The position numbers were made by a program, and so were the translations under genes. A stretch of 64,000 bases of DNA, taken from Catalimonadaceae bacterium JC749. Its GTDB lineage: Bacteria > Bacteroidota > Bacteroidia > Cytophagales > Cyclobacteriaceae. Below are positions 10,901-18,811 of this stretch, in pieces. The stretch covers positions 62,001 to 126,000 of the forward strand of contig JAJNNC010000011.1 of assembly GCA_021730635.1 (NCBI GenBank), given 5' to 3'. Position 1 is the first letter of the stretch; every line of letters begins with the position of its first letter. The notes beneath the pieces are model-generated. The model did not search any database. It was given only the letters and a program-made list of their open reading frames with translations, and had not been told where the DNA came from.

Positions 10901-13900
10901 TGGAAGGGGTCGCCGGAATAGCCAGCGTGAAATAGTCACCATTGGTAAAAGATACCTGATGGAACACCAGAGAGTCGTTCGTCAGTGCGCTGGCTGCCAC
11001 TGCGCTATTGACCGTACTGAAGTTCCCATTGCTATTGATGAGCAAGTTGTAAAAGCTGGCTTCTTTTGTCCGACTGGCATATTGAGGAATATTGCCAATG
11101 TATATCTTTAAAGTGACTGTACCTGGGGTTCCTGTGACAGCCACTCTAAATTCCGCCTGAATGCGTTCTTCATATTGAGAGGCAAGTTCAGTGGTTTGAA
11201 TGGTGGCAGTAGAACCACCGTCTTTTCCGAGAACAACATAATCCCCATTGTTCATGCTGGAGCCATTGCTGATCTCGACAATGGCACCCGTAAAGGTGTT
11301 GATGGATTTGGTTTGATTAAATCCATTGTCCAGATTTTTGGCAATTCCCACGATATTGTTGGGATGGGTCGTATAATTATAGATGTTGGTGCCACCGGCT
11401 GTATAACTTTGGGAAGTGATATCCAAGGTGATCCCATATTTGATAGCAAGATAGGTTTCCACATCCCTACGTTGTGCATTCGTCAAGCGGGCACTATAGC
11501 TGATGATTTCCGCTACCTTGCCGTCATAAAGTGATCCGGTATAATTATTCCCAATTCTGAGCTCAGCATTGGAAATATTGCTGAATGAACCGCCACTGGT
11601 ATTACTTTTCAGTATGCCATTGACAAACAGTTCCTGACCGTTGGCTGCTGCGTTGTTTTTAGAGTTGATAATTAAGGGGCTGTTGTATGACTCTGTGTTG
11701 GAGTTCAGGGCCGAGTAAAAACTGTTTCTGATATTATGGGTGATTACTTCGTTGGCTTGAGAACCCGTGCCCCCTAGCCCTAAATATAAGGCACTGAACT
11801 GTCCGCTTTCAAAACCCAATACCGCCCCAATGTTATTGCTCCTGTTGAGCACTGCATCAGGTTTGACAACCACAAAATAATCATGGGAATAGAATCCATC
11901 AATCCCATCCAGGTAGTCACTGCTGAAATCAATGGCAGGATTGAAGTTGATCTCGTTGGTCAGATAAGTAGGTCTGTGAGAATGGTTCCCCTGGTATACA
12001 TCATTCGCATTTCCTGAATAATCTGCCCAACGCTGAACGCTGCTGCCTGATAGCGATACACCGGCATCTGCCTTAAACCACATGGAAAGATTATCCTTCA
12101 CACCACCGGGAGAAGTAGTTTGAATATCACCACCGAGGGTAAAATATTCCCCATGGCTGAAGTCTATATCATAAAAGGTTACAATGATTTGTCCTTCGCT
12201 GTTGACAGAGCGTACACCATTGGTATGGGCGGTAGCGGTAGAAAAGGTATTAGGCACACTGGATCCGGCAGGAGCCTGAAACAGGTTCACCGTAGAGTTA
12301 TCAATATCAATCCCCAACTGGTTCAGGTTGATAGATACGTCGACTGTGCCTACATCACCTGTTTCACTAACATACCAGGTTCTTTCCAGCCGATCCACGT
12401 TACCAGCCGGTATGCTGGCCTGTGCCCAGGTTACATTGCCGCCGTCGTTACCCCAAACTAGATATTCTCCTTCATCCAGGTCGGAAGGGTTTGACATTCT
12501 GATAATCGCACCCTGGTTGACACTCTTGCTGGAAGTCTGGTTGAGTCCCTGGCTCGCATAATTTTTACCAATGCCGGTGATGTCCCTTGGATAATTTTTA
12601 TTTCCATAAATGGAAGTGCCACCGACTGTATAATTTTGGGTATTGATATCCAGCGTGATCCCATATTTGATAGCAAGATAGGTTTCTACATCTCTTCTTT
12701 GGCTACTGCTTAAAGTGCTGCTATAGGAGATCACTTCCGCCATCCGGCCATTGAAGGGTGCATATCCTGTGATTCCATAATAAAATACATCCCCAAGCCG
12801 GTATCCCTGGTTACTGAGGTTTCTGAAATTTCCGGCATTTACTTCATTGGAGGTTACCTGCAGGCCATTGTTATAAATATGTTGTCCTGTTGGGGAGGAG
12901 AGGGCGTTATTTTGAGATACGATCAATGAAGGGTTGCCGTAATTGGAAACATTATCTTCCTGCAAAGCCCTGTAACCATTGGTATAATCTACAGCATGCG
13001 TAATAATCTCAGTATTAGAATAAGTAGTGCTGGGGCCAAAAGCCAGGTGGCTGAAGCCGCCCGGCTCAAATCCGATAATACGGCCTGCCGCATTGGTGCT
13101 GTTATAGATCTCGTTCGGATCCAGCACAATGAAGTATTGCTGTGTGTAAAATCCGGCCGTCCCATCCATATAGGGGCCTTCTTCAAAATAAATCACAGGA
13201 TTGCCATTCAAGGCATCGGTAATGTATTCCGGTTTATAGGTAGCGTTGGTTTGAAAAGCATGGTTGTTGTTACCGCTTCTGTCACCCCAGGCAGTGACAA
13301 TGCCTGAAGTCTCTTTTACCTGCTGATCTGCCTTCAGCCATAGCGACAGATTACTCGCAACACCTCCCGGGGCATGACCCTCGGCGGAAGCAAAATGATA
13401 ACCACTGATCACCACATTATCAAAAGCAAAACCATCTTCGGTATTGTTGCCATCTGAGCCGAAAAGTACCTGAATCCTTAACTGGCTGGCATTGTTTACC
13501 TCCTGAGGCAGGTCTATGGTGGCAGTAACCCAGCCTCCGCTGTTTCCTGACCAGCCGTCATAATTATTCGCCAAACCATCTACATCGGTGTCATTATACC
13601 AGTTAGTGCCATCTCCTATATTGCCTAACCTTTGCCAATTGTTCCCATTATCAATACTATAGCGGACGGCCACGCCATCTTGTCCAGCCCGTGTCTGGTA
13701 TCTCAGCTGAATGCTAAAGGTCAGGTTATAATAACCACTGGCATTGATGGTAGCACTGGTGACATCAAAGAGAGCATTGTTGTTATAATTATTGAATGGA
13801 TTGGTACGCCAGTGATTGCCATCGGCTCCTGAGAAGGAATTGTTATCCCGGGTCCAACTCCCATTAGTTCCAGCACTGAACCCAGTAGTCCATCCCTGGT

Positions 13901-14042
13901 TATCACTTTCAAAGTTATAATTGACCAACGTAGATTGTGCCTGGCCTAGCACGGAAGTATGAAGGAATACTACGGTGACAAGAAATGCTGAGGTCCGAAA
14001 AAAATTGATAAAAGAAGCAGCGTGGATTATATTGATGAACAT
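7971..14042 (-). CDS. giant T9SS-secreted surface protein with three repeated modules and calcium-type repeats
   Basis: A 2023-residue protein. A signal peptide (about 1-35, ending VLGQA) leads to a jelly-roll-like domain (about 36-215, ending DGFAFDNVVISG). Three homologous modules of about 400 residues follow, starting near 225, 646 and 1046. Each opens with a version of NLSLWLKAD and GDRSGN and contains a version of RRDVETYLAIKYGITL. Residues about 1440-1660 hold six Asp-rich repeats of the DTDGDGIPD type, like the thrombospondin type 3 calcium-binding stalk. The last 80 residues (VYLYPNPTKEK, then LPSGIYLLEI) are a type A T9SS C-terminal sorting domain. It should be exported through the outer membrane and anchored at the cell surface. 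A role in adhesion or in displaying a binding module is likely; no catalytic motif is visible. Confidence 0.88.
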   Translation of the reverse strand: MFINIIHAASFINFFRTSAFLVTVVFLHTSVLGQAQSTLVNYNFESDNQGWTTGFSAGTNGSWTRDNNSFSGADGNHWRTNPFNNYNNNALFDVTSATINASGYYNLTFSIQLRYQTRAGQDGVAVRYSIDNGNNWQRLGNIGDGTNWYNDTDVDGLANNYDGWSGNSGGWVTATIDLPQEVNNASQLRIQVLFGSDGNNTEDGFAFDNVVISGYHFASAEGHAPGGVASNLSLWLKADQQVKETSGIVTAWGDRSGNNNHAFQTNATYKPEYITDALNGNPVIYFEEGPYMDGTAGFYTQQYFIVLDPNEIYNSTNAAGRIIGFEPGGFSHLAFGPSTTYSNTEIITHAVDYTNGYRALQEDNVSNYGNPSLIVSQNNALSSPTGQHIYNNGLQVTSNEVNAGNFRNLSNQGYRLGDVFYYGITGYAPFNGRMAEVISYSSTLSSSQRRDVETYLAIKYGITLDINTQNYTVGGTSIYGNKNYPRDITGIGKNYASQGLNQTSSKSVNQGAIIRMSNPSDLDEGEYLVWGNDGGNVTWAQASIPAGNVDRLERTWYVSETGDVGTVDVSINLNQLGIDIDNSTVNLFQAPAGSSVPNTFSTATAHTNGVRSVNSEGQIIVTFYDIDFSHGEYFTLGGDIQTTSPGGVKDNLSMWFKADAGVSLSGSSVQRWADYSGNANDVYQGNHSHRPTYLTNEINFNPAIDFSSDYLDGIDGFYSHDYFVVVKPDAVLNRSNNIGAVLGFESGQFSALYLGLGGTGSQANEVITHNIRNSFYSALNSNTESYNSPLIINSKNNAAANGQELFVNGILKSNTSGGSFSNISNAELRIGNNYTGSLYDGKVAEIISYSARLTNAQRRDVETYLAIKYGITLDITSQSYTAGGTNIYNYTTHPNNIVGIAKNLDNGFNQTKSINTFTGAIVEISNGSSMNNGDYVVLGKDGGSTATIQTTELASQYEERIQAEFRVAVTGTPGTVTLKIYIGNIPQYASRTKEASFYNLLINSNGNFSTVNSAVAASALTNDSLVFHQVSFTNGDYFTLAIPATPSIGQNNSLWLRADKGLTLSGSEVTDWADQSGSGNHATRSGTGPTLVSNAVNGHEALDVSTYSLQGTAGLYTREYIIVAAPHVTYSSASNAGYLIGFETSQVSGLALGKSVSNWSDEVLTHLRRSTHRAALRGSASFSTPTIFNASSNNGATPQSLSANAYAQTLSTASTFVNLDNRHYSLGNSFTSAGAFNGTISEVLSFSSTQSSAEKRNIESYLALKYGITLNPSSHYTIDGTIVFNTTTFSGYTNDVIGIAAYAGYDFLQTSSSSVNTNAVLTVSHASSLNHQDFLVMGNDGGVMTSTTTGIPVDVGARVARKWAVQTTNSPGTVTLSFDLSGLGYSTKTIQDFSLILDANSDFTDGITRLQTPTSWSGEILTFTSVNLNGINYFSLGTAIDLVSDTDMDGIPNYFEIAYGTNPNNGNAPVSGGSPYTDTNSNTGINNDGISDALEKILISNGATGPITRYTDTDGDGIPDWIEVKNGSNPFNAQSPYANGAQDSDGDGLQNALENLIAQHGGTANASFTSDKDGDGVPDFLEIINNSNPNNANHPVVLGGIDGDGNGVSYAMEVTILAGGATGSVDKELDTDGDGIPDYIEAITYTDPFNIASPALPTNLSIRNLNADFTIAGGSCVDISGHRWINVLDQNGNLVFSINPVGNDLGATCYGIRIISDLLPIRTDGTHFLLGRNWWITPTNQPSGEKVYIRFYARNQETTALFIQALLSGIIDTLLSNDDFNQENIYFTKVGGINNLDPLVSGGTRSLLKPAVHSFGSTGKVFTLGVDGFSSFVAHSDAHNTPLPISLLYFKGDAINHKVEFNWATLSETNNDYFIIERSENGLDFEPIQRIKGAGHSTSRKEYKSYDYHPLLGASYYRLKQVDFDGQYTYSEVISVMVAGVDKSVYLYPNPTKEKIMLYFETDLAGIAPHMALYELSGRKCRLNINREDANQFVLDVSHLPSGIYLLEIIYRGDKVVKTIIKE
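11428..11459 (-). repeat. 32-base exact direct repeat, copy in the second module of the surface protein
   Basis: This 32-base stretch is identical to 12655-12686. The two copies are 1227 bases apart, exactly 409 codons, and both encode the module motif ETYLAIKYGIT. The surrounding roughly 80 bases are also close. The third module (around 10230-10280) has diverged. Confidence 0.9.
12655..12686 (-). repeat. 32-base exact direct repeat, copy in the first module of the surface protein
   Basis: Partner of 11428-11459. Recombination between the copies would remove or duplicate one whole 409-residue module without breaking the reading frame. Confidence 0.9.
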
Positions 14043-14360
14043 ACATTTTTCTTCTACAATACCGCCGCAATATACCCTTGTGTATAGAAATATATAACAA
14101 AATGTATATACAGATATAGAAGGGGAAATTTAATGTTGAATAAATGATAAAAGCCAAATAATTTTTGGAGTGCTTGTTGTAAGATATGGAAGACTCACTC
14201 TACAATAAAATGTATAATATAGGGCTGTTTTGATTGGGAAATATCGCTTATTGATACGATTTATACATCAGAAACCATTATTGACAGATAAGATGTAAAA
14301 ATCTATTAAGCAATAAATATCAATTTTATATGTATAATTATGCTGCTTGTCTAAACCATT
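14043..14360. other. AT-rich intergenic region upstream of the giant surface protein
   Basis: 318 bases of strongly AT-rich sequence. It should hold the promoter of the surface protein, which reads leftwards from 14042, and the 3-prime end of the LytTR remnant. On the minus strand a TATATTGC just upstream of the gene resembles the -7 box TAnnTTTG, but the match is weak. No gene seen. Confidence 0.45.
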
Positions 14361-14742
14361 TTAACCGTAATTTTTCCTGATGAAAGAAAACAGAATATCA
14401 GGATTCTTCACTCCCGGATTTTTCTTATTACACGTTGCATGCCGCCCGATCGGCTTTTCTAAAAGTAATAGTGGCAACTGATCCAGCCATTTTTTGAAAT
14501 TTCGGTAGCGGTCATGGGCCACAATCGTATCATAGGTTTTCAGACCTTCTACTTTTACATTTGAGCGGCTAGTCGCCCAGCGTTGGATGTCTTTGCAGGC
14601 ATGAATAGACAGGATATATTGCCGGTTGATACGGAAAAAACTGAGCAGGATTTAAGACGGTCTCCAGAGAATTCAGCGAATGGTCAATCGCGTACTTCAG
14701 GTGTGCTGTAGTCAGCAGATAAGTTACTTTTTCCTGCTTCAT
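14361..14742 (-). pseudogene. frameshifted and truncated LytTR DNA-binding domain
   Basis: From the ATG at 14742 the minus strand reads MKQEKVTYLLTTAHLKYAID and on to SLETVLNPAQ, then hits a run of six T (plus-strand A6 at 14635-14640). Read straight through, the frame stops at 14571. With one T fewer it continues as FFRINRQYILSIHACKDIQ and on to FRKWLDQ-like sequence (actual NFKKWLDQ), stopping at 14361. FFRINRQYI after SLxxLE is the hallmark of LytTR DNA-binding domains. The frame is open a little upstream of 14742 (through GSRLLNTFLPKGKK) but runs into the 3-prime end of the neighbouring membrane-protein gene, and no receiver domain precedes it. It is therefore a remnant of a LytTR response regulator, both truncated and frameshifted. 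A sequencing error in the homopolymer could explain the frameshift but not the missing receiver. Confidence 0.75.
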
Positions 14743-14777
14743 ACAACGTGGTTTCTTACCTTTCGGCAGGAAGGTAT

Positions 14778-15194
14778 TCAGCAGCCTGGAGCCATCGTTG
14801 GAGGCGTGAATTTCTTACGGTCCTGAGCCATGCCCCAGGCTGTCCAGAGCGCAGCCAGGGCATCGGTAAGGCATAACAGGAAGATGGTAGCAGGTGCCAG
14901 TCCTAGCAGATAAAAAAGGGTCATGATCAGAATGCCTGCGGCATGTCCAATCATTTTCCAGGAATAGAAGGGAGCAAAGTAGTATCGGCCCATTTGCACA
15001 TAATAAAATCCCAGCACCAGTGCGAGTAATCCGGCCATACGAATCCATATGTCCACGGTTGTTGCCATGCCCATCATTTCCAGTGTATGGCTGGGATAAA
15101 GCATCATACTTGTCCCGTTGACGAACATGTATAGGCCCCAGCAAAGGGTGCTGAATGCTGCCTGGCTTTTGTTTTTATGGGTTTGTGTTTTCAT
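14778..15194 (-). CDS. small four-helix membrane protein of unknown function
   Basis: 138 residues with about four hydrophobic segments (CWGLYMFVNGTSMMLY; MAGLLALVLGFYYVQ; IGHAAGILIMTLFYLLG; PATIFLLCLTDALAALW). I do not recognise the family with certainty; the layout is like other small, poorly characterised four-helix integral membrane proteins. It starts 26 bases downstream of the 73-residue membrane protein on the same strand, so the two form an operon, divergent from the Crp/Fnr regulator. Its 3-prime end abuts the LytTR remnant. Confidence 0.75.
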   Translation of the reverse strand: MKTQTHKNKSQAAFSTLCWGLYMFVNGTSMMLYPSHTLEMMGMATTVDIWIRMAGLLALVLGFYYVQMGRYYFAPFYSWKMIGHAAGILIMTLFYLLGLAPATIFLLCLTDALAALWTAWGMAQDRKKFTPPTMAPGC

Positions 15195-15220
15195 GTTTGT
15201 TGATTATAAGGTGATGATTA

Positions 15221-15442
15221 CTATTTTTTCTTGATGTGTCTGAGGAAGCCGTATATCATCTTTAGTCGATGTGCAATCACTCCATCAAAAGCTTTGCGTT
15301 GCTCCGCAAATGCTTTCAGGGAGAGGCCCGAAAAAGCCTTCCTGAAGGCCAGAAGGTAAAAGATATCCTGCGCAGCGATGATGAGGTAGAGCAGCAGTAA
15401 CACCCGTATATGGTAGAGGATCATGGTTAAATAATTATTCAT
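15221..15442 (-). CDS. small membrane protein of unknown function
   Basis: 73 residues. One long hydrophobic segment (YHIRVLLLLYLIIAAQDIFYLLAF) is followed by a basic tail ending RHIKKK. First gene of a two-gene operon with the four-helix protein downstream. Its start is 38 bases from an FNR-like palindrome shared with the divergent Crp/Fnr regulator, so the operon is probably under that regulator's control. No family recognised. Confidence 0.6.
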   Translation of the reverse strand: MNNYLTMILYHIRVLLLLYLIIAAQDIFYLLAFRKAFSGLSLKAFAEQRKAFDGVIAHRLKMIYGFLRHIKKK

Positions 15443-15480
15443 CTTGAATACAAAGTAATCGCCTGTTCCTATTATATTTC

Positions 15481-15494
15481 TTGACTTTGATCAA
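15481..15494. promoter_or_regulatory. FNR/CRP-like palindromic operator
   Basis: TTGAC-TTTG-ATCAA, nine of ten half-site bases matching the FNR consensus TTGAT-N4-ATCAA. It lies in the 72-base gap between the divergent membrane-protein operon (start 15442) and the Crp/Fnr-family gene (start 15515), 20 bases before the latter. The position fits autoregulation and control of the divergent operon. Direct binding is inferred. Confidence 0.55.
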
Positions 15495-15514
15495 GGAAAA
15501 CTTTCTAAGTGTTC

Positions 15515-16081
15515 ATGGGAGAAGAGCTAAAGGCCTATCTGGATCAGCTGGTGCCTCATGACGAGGCAAGATGGCAAGCCATGCAGCGTACGCTAAAGCC
15601 CAAAAAGCTGGCCCGGCACGAGCATTTTCTTCTGCAAGGCGAAGTGTGTCGTCAGTTGGGCTTTATCACAGAAGGATATGTTCGTCTTTATTATGTGGTA
15701 GGCGATGAGGAGATCACCAAAGACTTTAATTTTAAACATGATTTCTGCGGCTCTTATGCCAGTTTTATCTCCCAGCAGCCTGCCCTGTTCAATGTAATAG
15801 CCATGGAACCTGTGCGGTTGTATGCCATTTCCAGGGATAGCCTGATGATGCTGTATGAGAATTTTTCCTGCTGGCAGAAGTTAGGCAGACTGAGTATGGA
15901 GCGAATGTTTGTCAGAAAAGAGTTACGAGAGGCTTCATTCCTTATAGATTCTCCAGAAGAACGATACCAAAAACTATGGCTGGAGTCACCTCATTGGGTA
16001 CGGCGTATACCTTTGAAATATCTGGCATCCTATCTGGGGATGGCTCCCGAAACCCTGAGCAGAATCCGTAAGAAACGCTGA
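15515..16081 (+). CDS. Crp/Fnr-family transcriptional regulator
   Basis: 188 residues from the ATG at 15515; a GTG at 15509 is a weaker alternative start. The N-terminal two thirds is a cyclic-nucleotide-binding-fold sensor (ARHEHFLLQGEVCRQLGFITEGYVRLYY, then ITKDFNFKHDFCGSYASF). A helix follows, then a C-terminal winged helix with IPLKYLASYLGMAPETLSRI as the recognition unit. It lacks the four-Cys cluster of true FNR, so it is not an iron-sulfur oxygen sensor. This short Crp subfamily is common in Bacteroidota and often sits beside small membrane or redox genes. An FNR-like palindrome lies immediately upstream. Confidence 0.9.
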   Translation: MGEELKAYLDQLVPHDEARWQAMQRTLKPKKLARHEHFLLQGEVCRQLGFITEGYVRLYYVVGDEEITKDFNFKHDFCGSYASFISQQPALFNVIAMEPVRLYAISRDSLMMLYENFSCWQKLGRLSMERMFVRKELREASFLIDSPEERYQKLWLESPHWVRRIPLKYLASYLGMAPETLSRIRKKR

Positions 16082-16385
16082 CATGACTTACTGGACAGGA
16101 GGCTAAGAGCTGATAGAAGAATTAAAGTGTTGATACATACATAGGCAAGGGATCAATTCCGCTTCAAATAGCCTTGCGGTAAATGCGTTGCCACTGATTG
16201 CTATTACTGCGACAAGATGAAAAGCCATCAAGGGGGCATTGCGTTTATCTCCACTTTTTCCTATTTTCATAGAGCAGACCAGCGTGTAACGGTTTAACAG
16301 ACCCTATACGGCGACCCCTTAAAACAAGTGAGTATCAGACTTTTCAGTGCCATCAATTACGCTGTGCAACAAAAATCAATAAGCT
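16082..16385. other. intergenic region, possible decayed coding sequence
   Basis: 304 bases without an intact gene. One plus-strand frame between stops (about 16172-16277) reads PCGKCVATDCYYCDKMK and continues for about 18 more residues. It is Cys-rich but has no start codon and no match I can name. It may be a remnant of a lost gene or chance. Confidence 0.35.
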
Positions 16386-17066
16386 ATGGATCGGGATGTC
16401 GTCAATGGATTACACTTCCTCTACCAGAAAGGTGAAACCGAGTTGACAAAACTACTGGAAAAACTGTGGTGCGGACCTGATTCCGAACCCGACTTGCTGG
16501 CAATGGTTAGGTTCAGAAACGGAAAAGTACGTCTTTCTAAACAGCTGATCCGGTTTATCAAGGCGGTTGAAGTACAGATGGCTAACCTTCCCAAACCAGA
16601 CTTTGTGTTTGGGTTTCCCTTGAGTCAGGCCCCACGCCGAGAAGGTGAACCACGACCAGCATTTGTGGCTATGCCATACGGCCCCCATTGGTTTAAACCT
16701 GTCAGTGAGGTGATAGTGAAGTCAGCCTCTTCAGCAAATTTTCAGGCAGAAATCTCAAAAGACTTATCGACACCAGGTGCCATTACCGATCAGATCTGGC
16801 AGGGCATCCGACGAGCGGAGGTGATCGTGGCAGACATCTCCGGACATAATCCGAATGTTCTTTACGAATTAGGAATGGCCCATGCATTGGGAAAAGAAGT
16901 CGTACTGATTGAACAGGGAGCGGAGCAGACTCCTTTTGATATTTACACATCCAGGCGGATCCTCTACGATCTTTCAGACCTGCCAGCCCTGGAATCTTCT
17001 CTCATGGCTGCTTTCCAGGCGGTTTCTGCCCGCTATCTGTTTGAAGGCTCACAGCCCTATTTCTAA
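16386..17066 (+). CDS. protein with a nucleoside deoxyribosyltransferase/TIR-like nucleotide domain
   Basis: 226 residues, no signal peptide. Residues about 1-75 are helical and unrecognised. Residues about 91-210 carry a pattern typical of nucleoside 2-deoxyribosyltransferase-like and TIR-related folds: FVAMPYG at 93-99, then VIVADISGHNPNVLYELG at 146-163, with D150, N155, N157 and E161, then AHALGKEVVLIEQ. Related domains hydrolyse N-glycosidic bonds of nucleosides or NAD, and several occur in bacterial anti-phage genes. The gene stands alone between decayed sequence and a convergent oxidoreductase, with no partner nuclease or sensor beside it. Substrate and role cannot be read from the sequence. 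Confidence 0.75.
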   Translation: MDRDVVNGLHFLYQKGETELTKLLEKLWCGPDSEPDLLAMVRFRNGKVRLSKQLIRFIKAVEVQMANLPKPDFVFGFPLSQAPRREGEPRPAFVAMPYGPHWFKPVSEVIVKSASSANFQAEISKDLSTPGAITDQIWQGIRRAEVIVADISGHNPNVLYELGMAHALGKEVVLIEQGAEQTPFDIYTSRRILYDLSDLPALESSLMAAFQAVSARYLFEGSQPYF

Positions 17067-17133
17067 TAAGCGTAGCACCCCATCCCTCATCCTGCATAAA
17101 ATCCGGACTGCCGCAAGAAATGCTCTGAGCGTT

Positions 17134-18294
17134 TTAGGTATGAAGCCAGTGAGCCTTTGTCTGTGCCTGAAGGGCCAGCTCAGTCGCCAGGAAGCAATGT
17201 TTTTGTGACATGGCTGTTTCTGTGCGATTGACCACATCGTTTACCAGTTGCTCGCCATAAGGCAGGTGTCCTTTGCTGCAGTCGTAATAAATGGTTTCTT
17301 TCTGGTTCACCAGAAACAAATGACTATCTCCTTTTCGGCCAGCAATGTCGATGTACTTTCTACATTCTATGTAGCCCTCTGTACCCAGAATGATCAGCCG
17401 TCCGTCGCCCCAGGTATCCAGACCATCAGGCGTAAACCAGTCGATACGGATGTAGCCGGTGCCTTTCGGGCTGCGGACATTCATGTCTCCAAAATCGGCA
17501 AACTTGGGATACTTTGGATTATTGAAATTGCCAAGCTGGGAGGAAGTCACTTCGGCTTCCGTAGAGCCGGTATAGAAAAGAAACTGATCGCTTTGGTGAG
17601 AACCGATGTCACAGAGGATGCCTCCGGCTTTATCGGGATCAAAAAACCAGTCGGGTCGTGTTTCCGGGCGCATCCGGTGAGGTCCCAGGCCAATGGTCTG
17701 AATGACCCTGCCGATGGCACCGGCCTGTACTAATTCCCCGGCTTTTACAGAGGCAGGATTGCCCAGACGCTCACTGTACATGATAGAATAGATACGCTTT
17801 AACTCTTTTTGAACCCGCTTCACTTCTTTCAGTTGCTCCAGGGTCACCATGCCGGGTTTGTCCGACATAAAATCTTTGCCATGTTGCATAACCCGAATGC
17901 CCAAGGGGGCTCGTTCTACAGGAATAGCGGCACTGGCTACCAGCTGGATAGAATTGTCTTCCAGAATTTCTGCTTCTGTTTTCGCTACTTTAGCGCTGGG
18001 GTGGCGCTTGCTAAACTCTTGCAGCAGTTCGGGTTCTTTGGCATACACCGCCACCAGTTCTCCACCTCCCTGGAGGAGGGCTTCCACCTGTCCGTAAATG
18101 TGGCCGTGGTTGAGGCCTATCACGGAAAAACGAATGGAGGCTTTAGGCCGGGTAGGCGGGGCAGGTTCTACAACGATCTCTTTGGGTCGAAGAGTGGAGT
18201 GAAGATGTCCGCCAAATACCTCACCGGAGAAGGTAGTGGCTCCCGCTACCGTAGCGATAGATTGTCTGAGAAAGTGTCGCCTGTTCGCTTGCAT
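17134..18294 (-). CDS. Tat-exported Gfo/Idh/MocA-family oxidoreductase
   Basis: 386 residues from the ATG at 18294. The frame is open to 18351, but this start places a twin-arginine signal (QANRRHFLRQSIATVAGATT) at the N-terminus. A Rossmann fold opens at IRFSVIGLNHGHIYG, and the family's catalytic-Lys region is present as SDKPGMVTLEQLKE. A C-terminal alpha/beta domain follows (DWFFDPDKAGGILCDIGSHQSDQ). Members of this family oxidise or reduce sugars with tightly bound NAD(P). The Tat signal indicates folding with cofactor before export to the periplasm. It is monocistronic here, with no sugar transporter beside it. The sugar substrate is unknown. Confidence 0.88.
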   Translation of the reverse strand: MQANRRHFLRQSIATVAGATTFSGEVFGGHLHSTLRPKEIVVEPAPPTRPKASIRFSVIGLNHGHIYGQVEALLQGGGELVAVYAKEPELLQEFSKRHPSAKVAKTEAEILEDNSIQLVASAAIPVERAPLGIRVMQHGKDFMSDKPGMVTLEQLKEVKRVQKELKRIYSIMYSERLGNPASVKAGELVQAGAIGRVIQTIGLGPHRMRPETRPDWFFDPDKAGGILCDIGSHQSDQFLFYTGSTEAEVTSSQLGNFNNPKYPKFADFGDMNVRSPKGTGYIRIDWFTPDGLDTWGDGRLIILGTEGYIECRKYIDIAGRKGDSHLFLVNQKETIYYDCSKGHLPYGEQLVNDVVNRTETAMSQKHCFLATELALQAQTKAHWLHT

Positions 18295-18811
18295 AGGTTC
18301 ATCGTTAAGGTCAGATACAATAATAAAAGGCAGGCCTGTTATTTCAAACAAATGTCAGGATAAACGTCGGCTAAAGTGCAAGCAAGACTATCACTGTCTG
18401 TTTCTCCTACAAAAAATGCTAAAATATGATTGTTCTCTTGTGTTCTTGGATACTTCAATGATAGTTTTATTTGCTTTTAAAGTATTGTTTTGTATATTGA
18501 GGTGACTGCTCAGGACACATTTCTCGCCTTTGTTTATGTCCATCCATGACTGATGATAGCAGTGAGACTCAGGGGCGAGCCAATCGAGATTCCAAGACTG
18601 TTAGTGTAACTATCCAAAAAGGTTAAGCTGACGATGATGCGTGGAAACCCCTTCCTTCATTGCACTTTTGTCTTGATAGCCTTTGGCAAAAACTCATGAA
18701 GTAATGAGGCAACTTTCTCTCCTATTGTAGGATGCCAAAGTCTCTTATTAGTTGAAAAAATCGCTGAAGAAAGAATCTGTGGGATGCTTTAAGTGAAAAA
18801 CAATAAAGATA
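18295..18811. other. intergenic region upstream of the PLD-like/giant protein pair
   Basis: 517 bases between divergent genes, so promoters for both should lie here. No protein family, tRNA or strong hairpin was seen, and no -33/-7 pair of the Bacteroidota type stood out. Confidence 0.45.
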
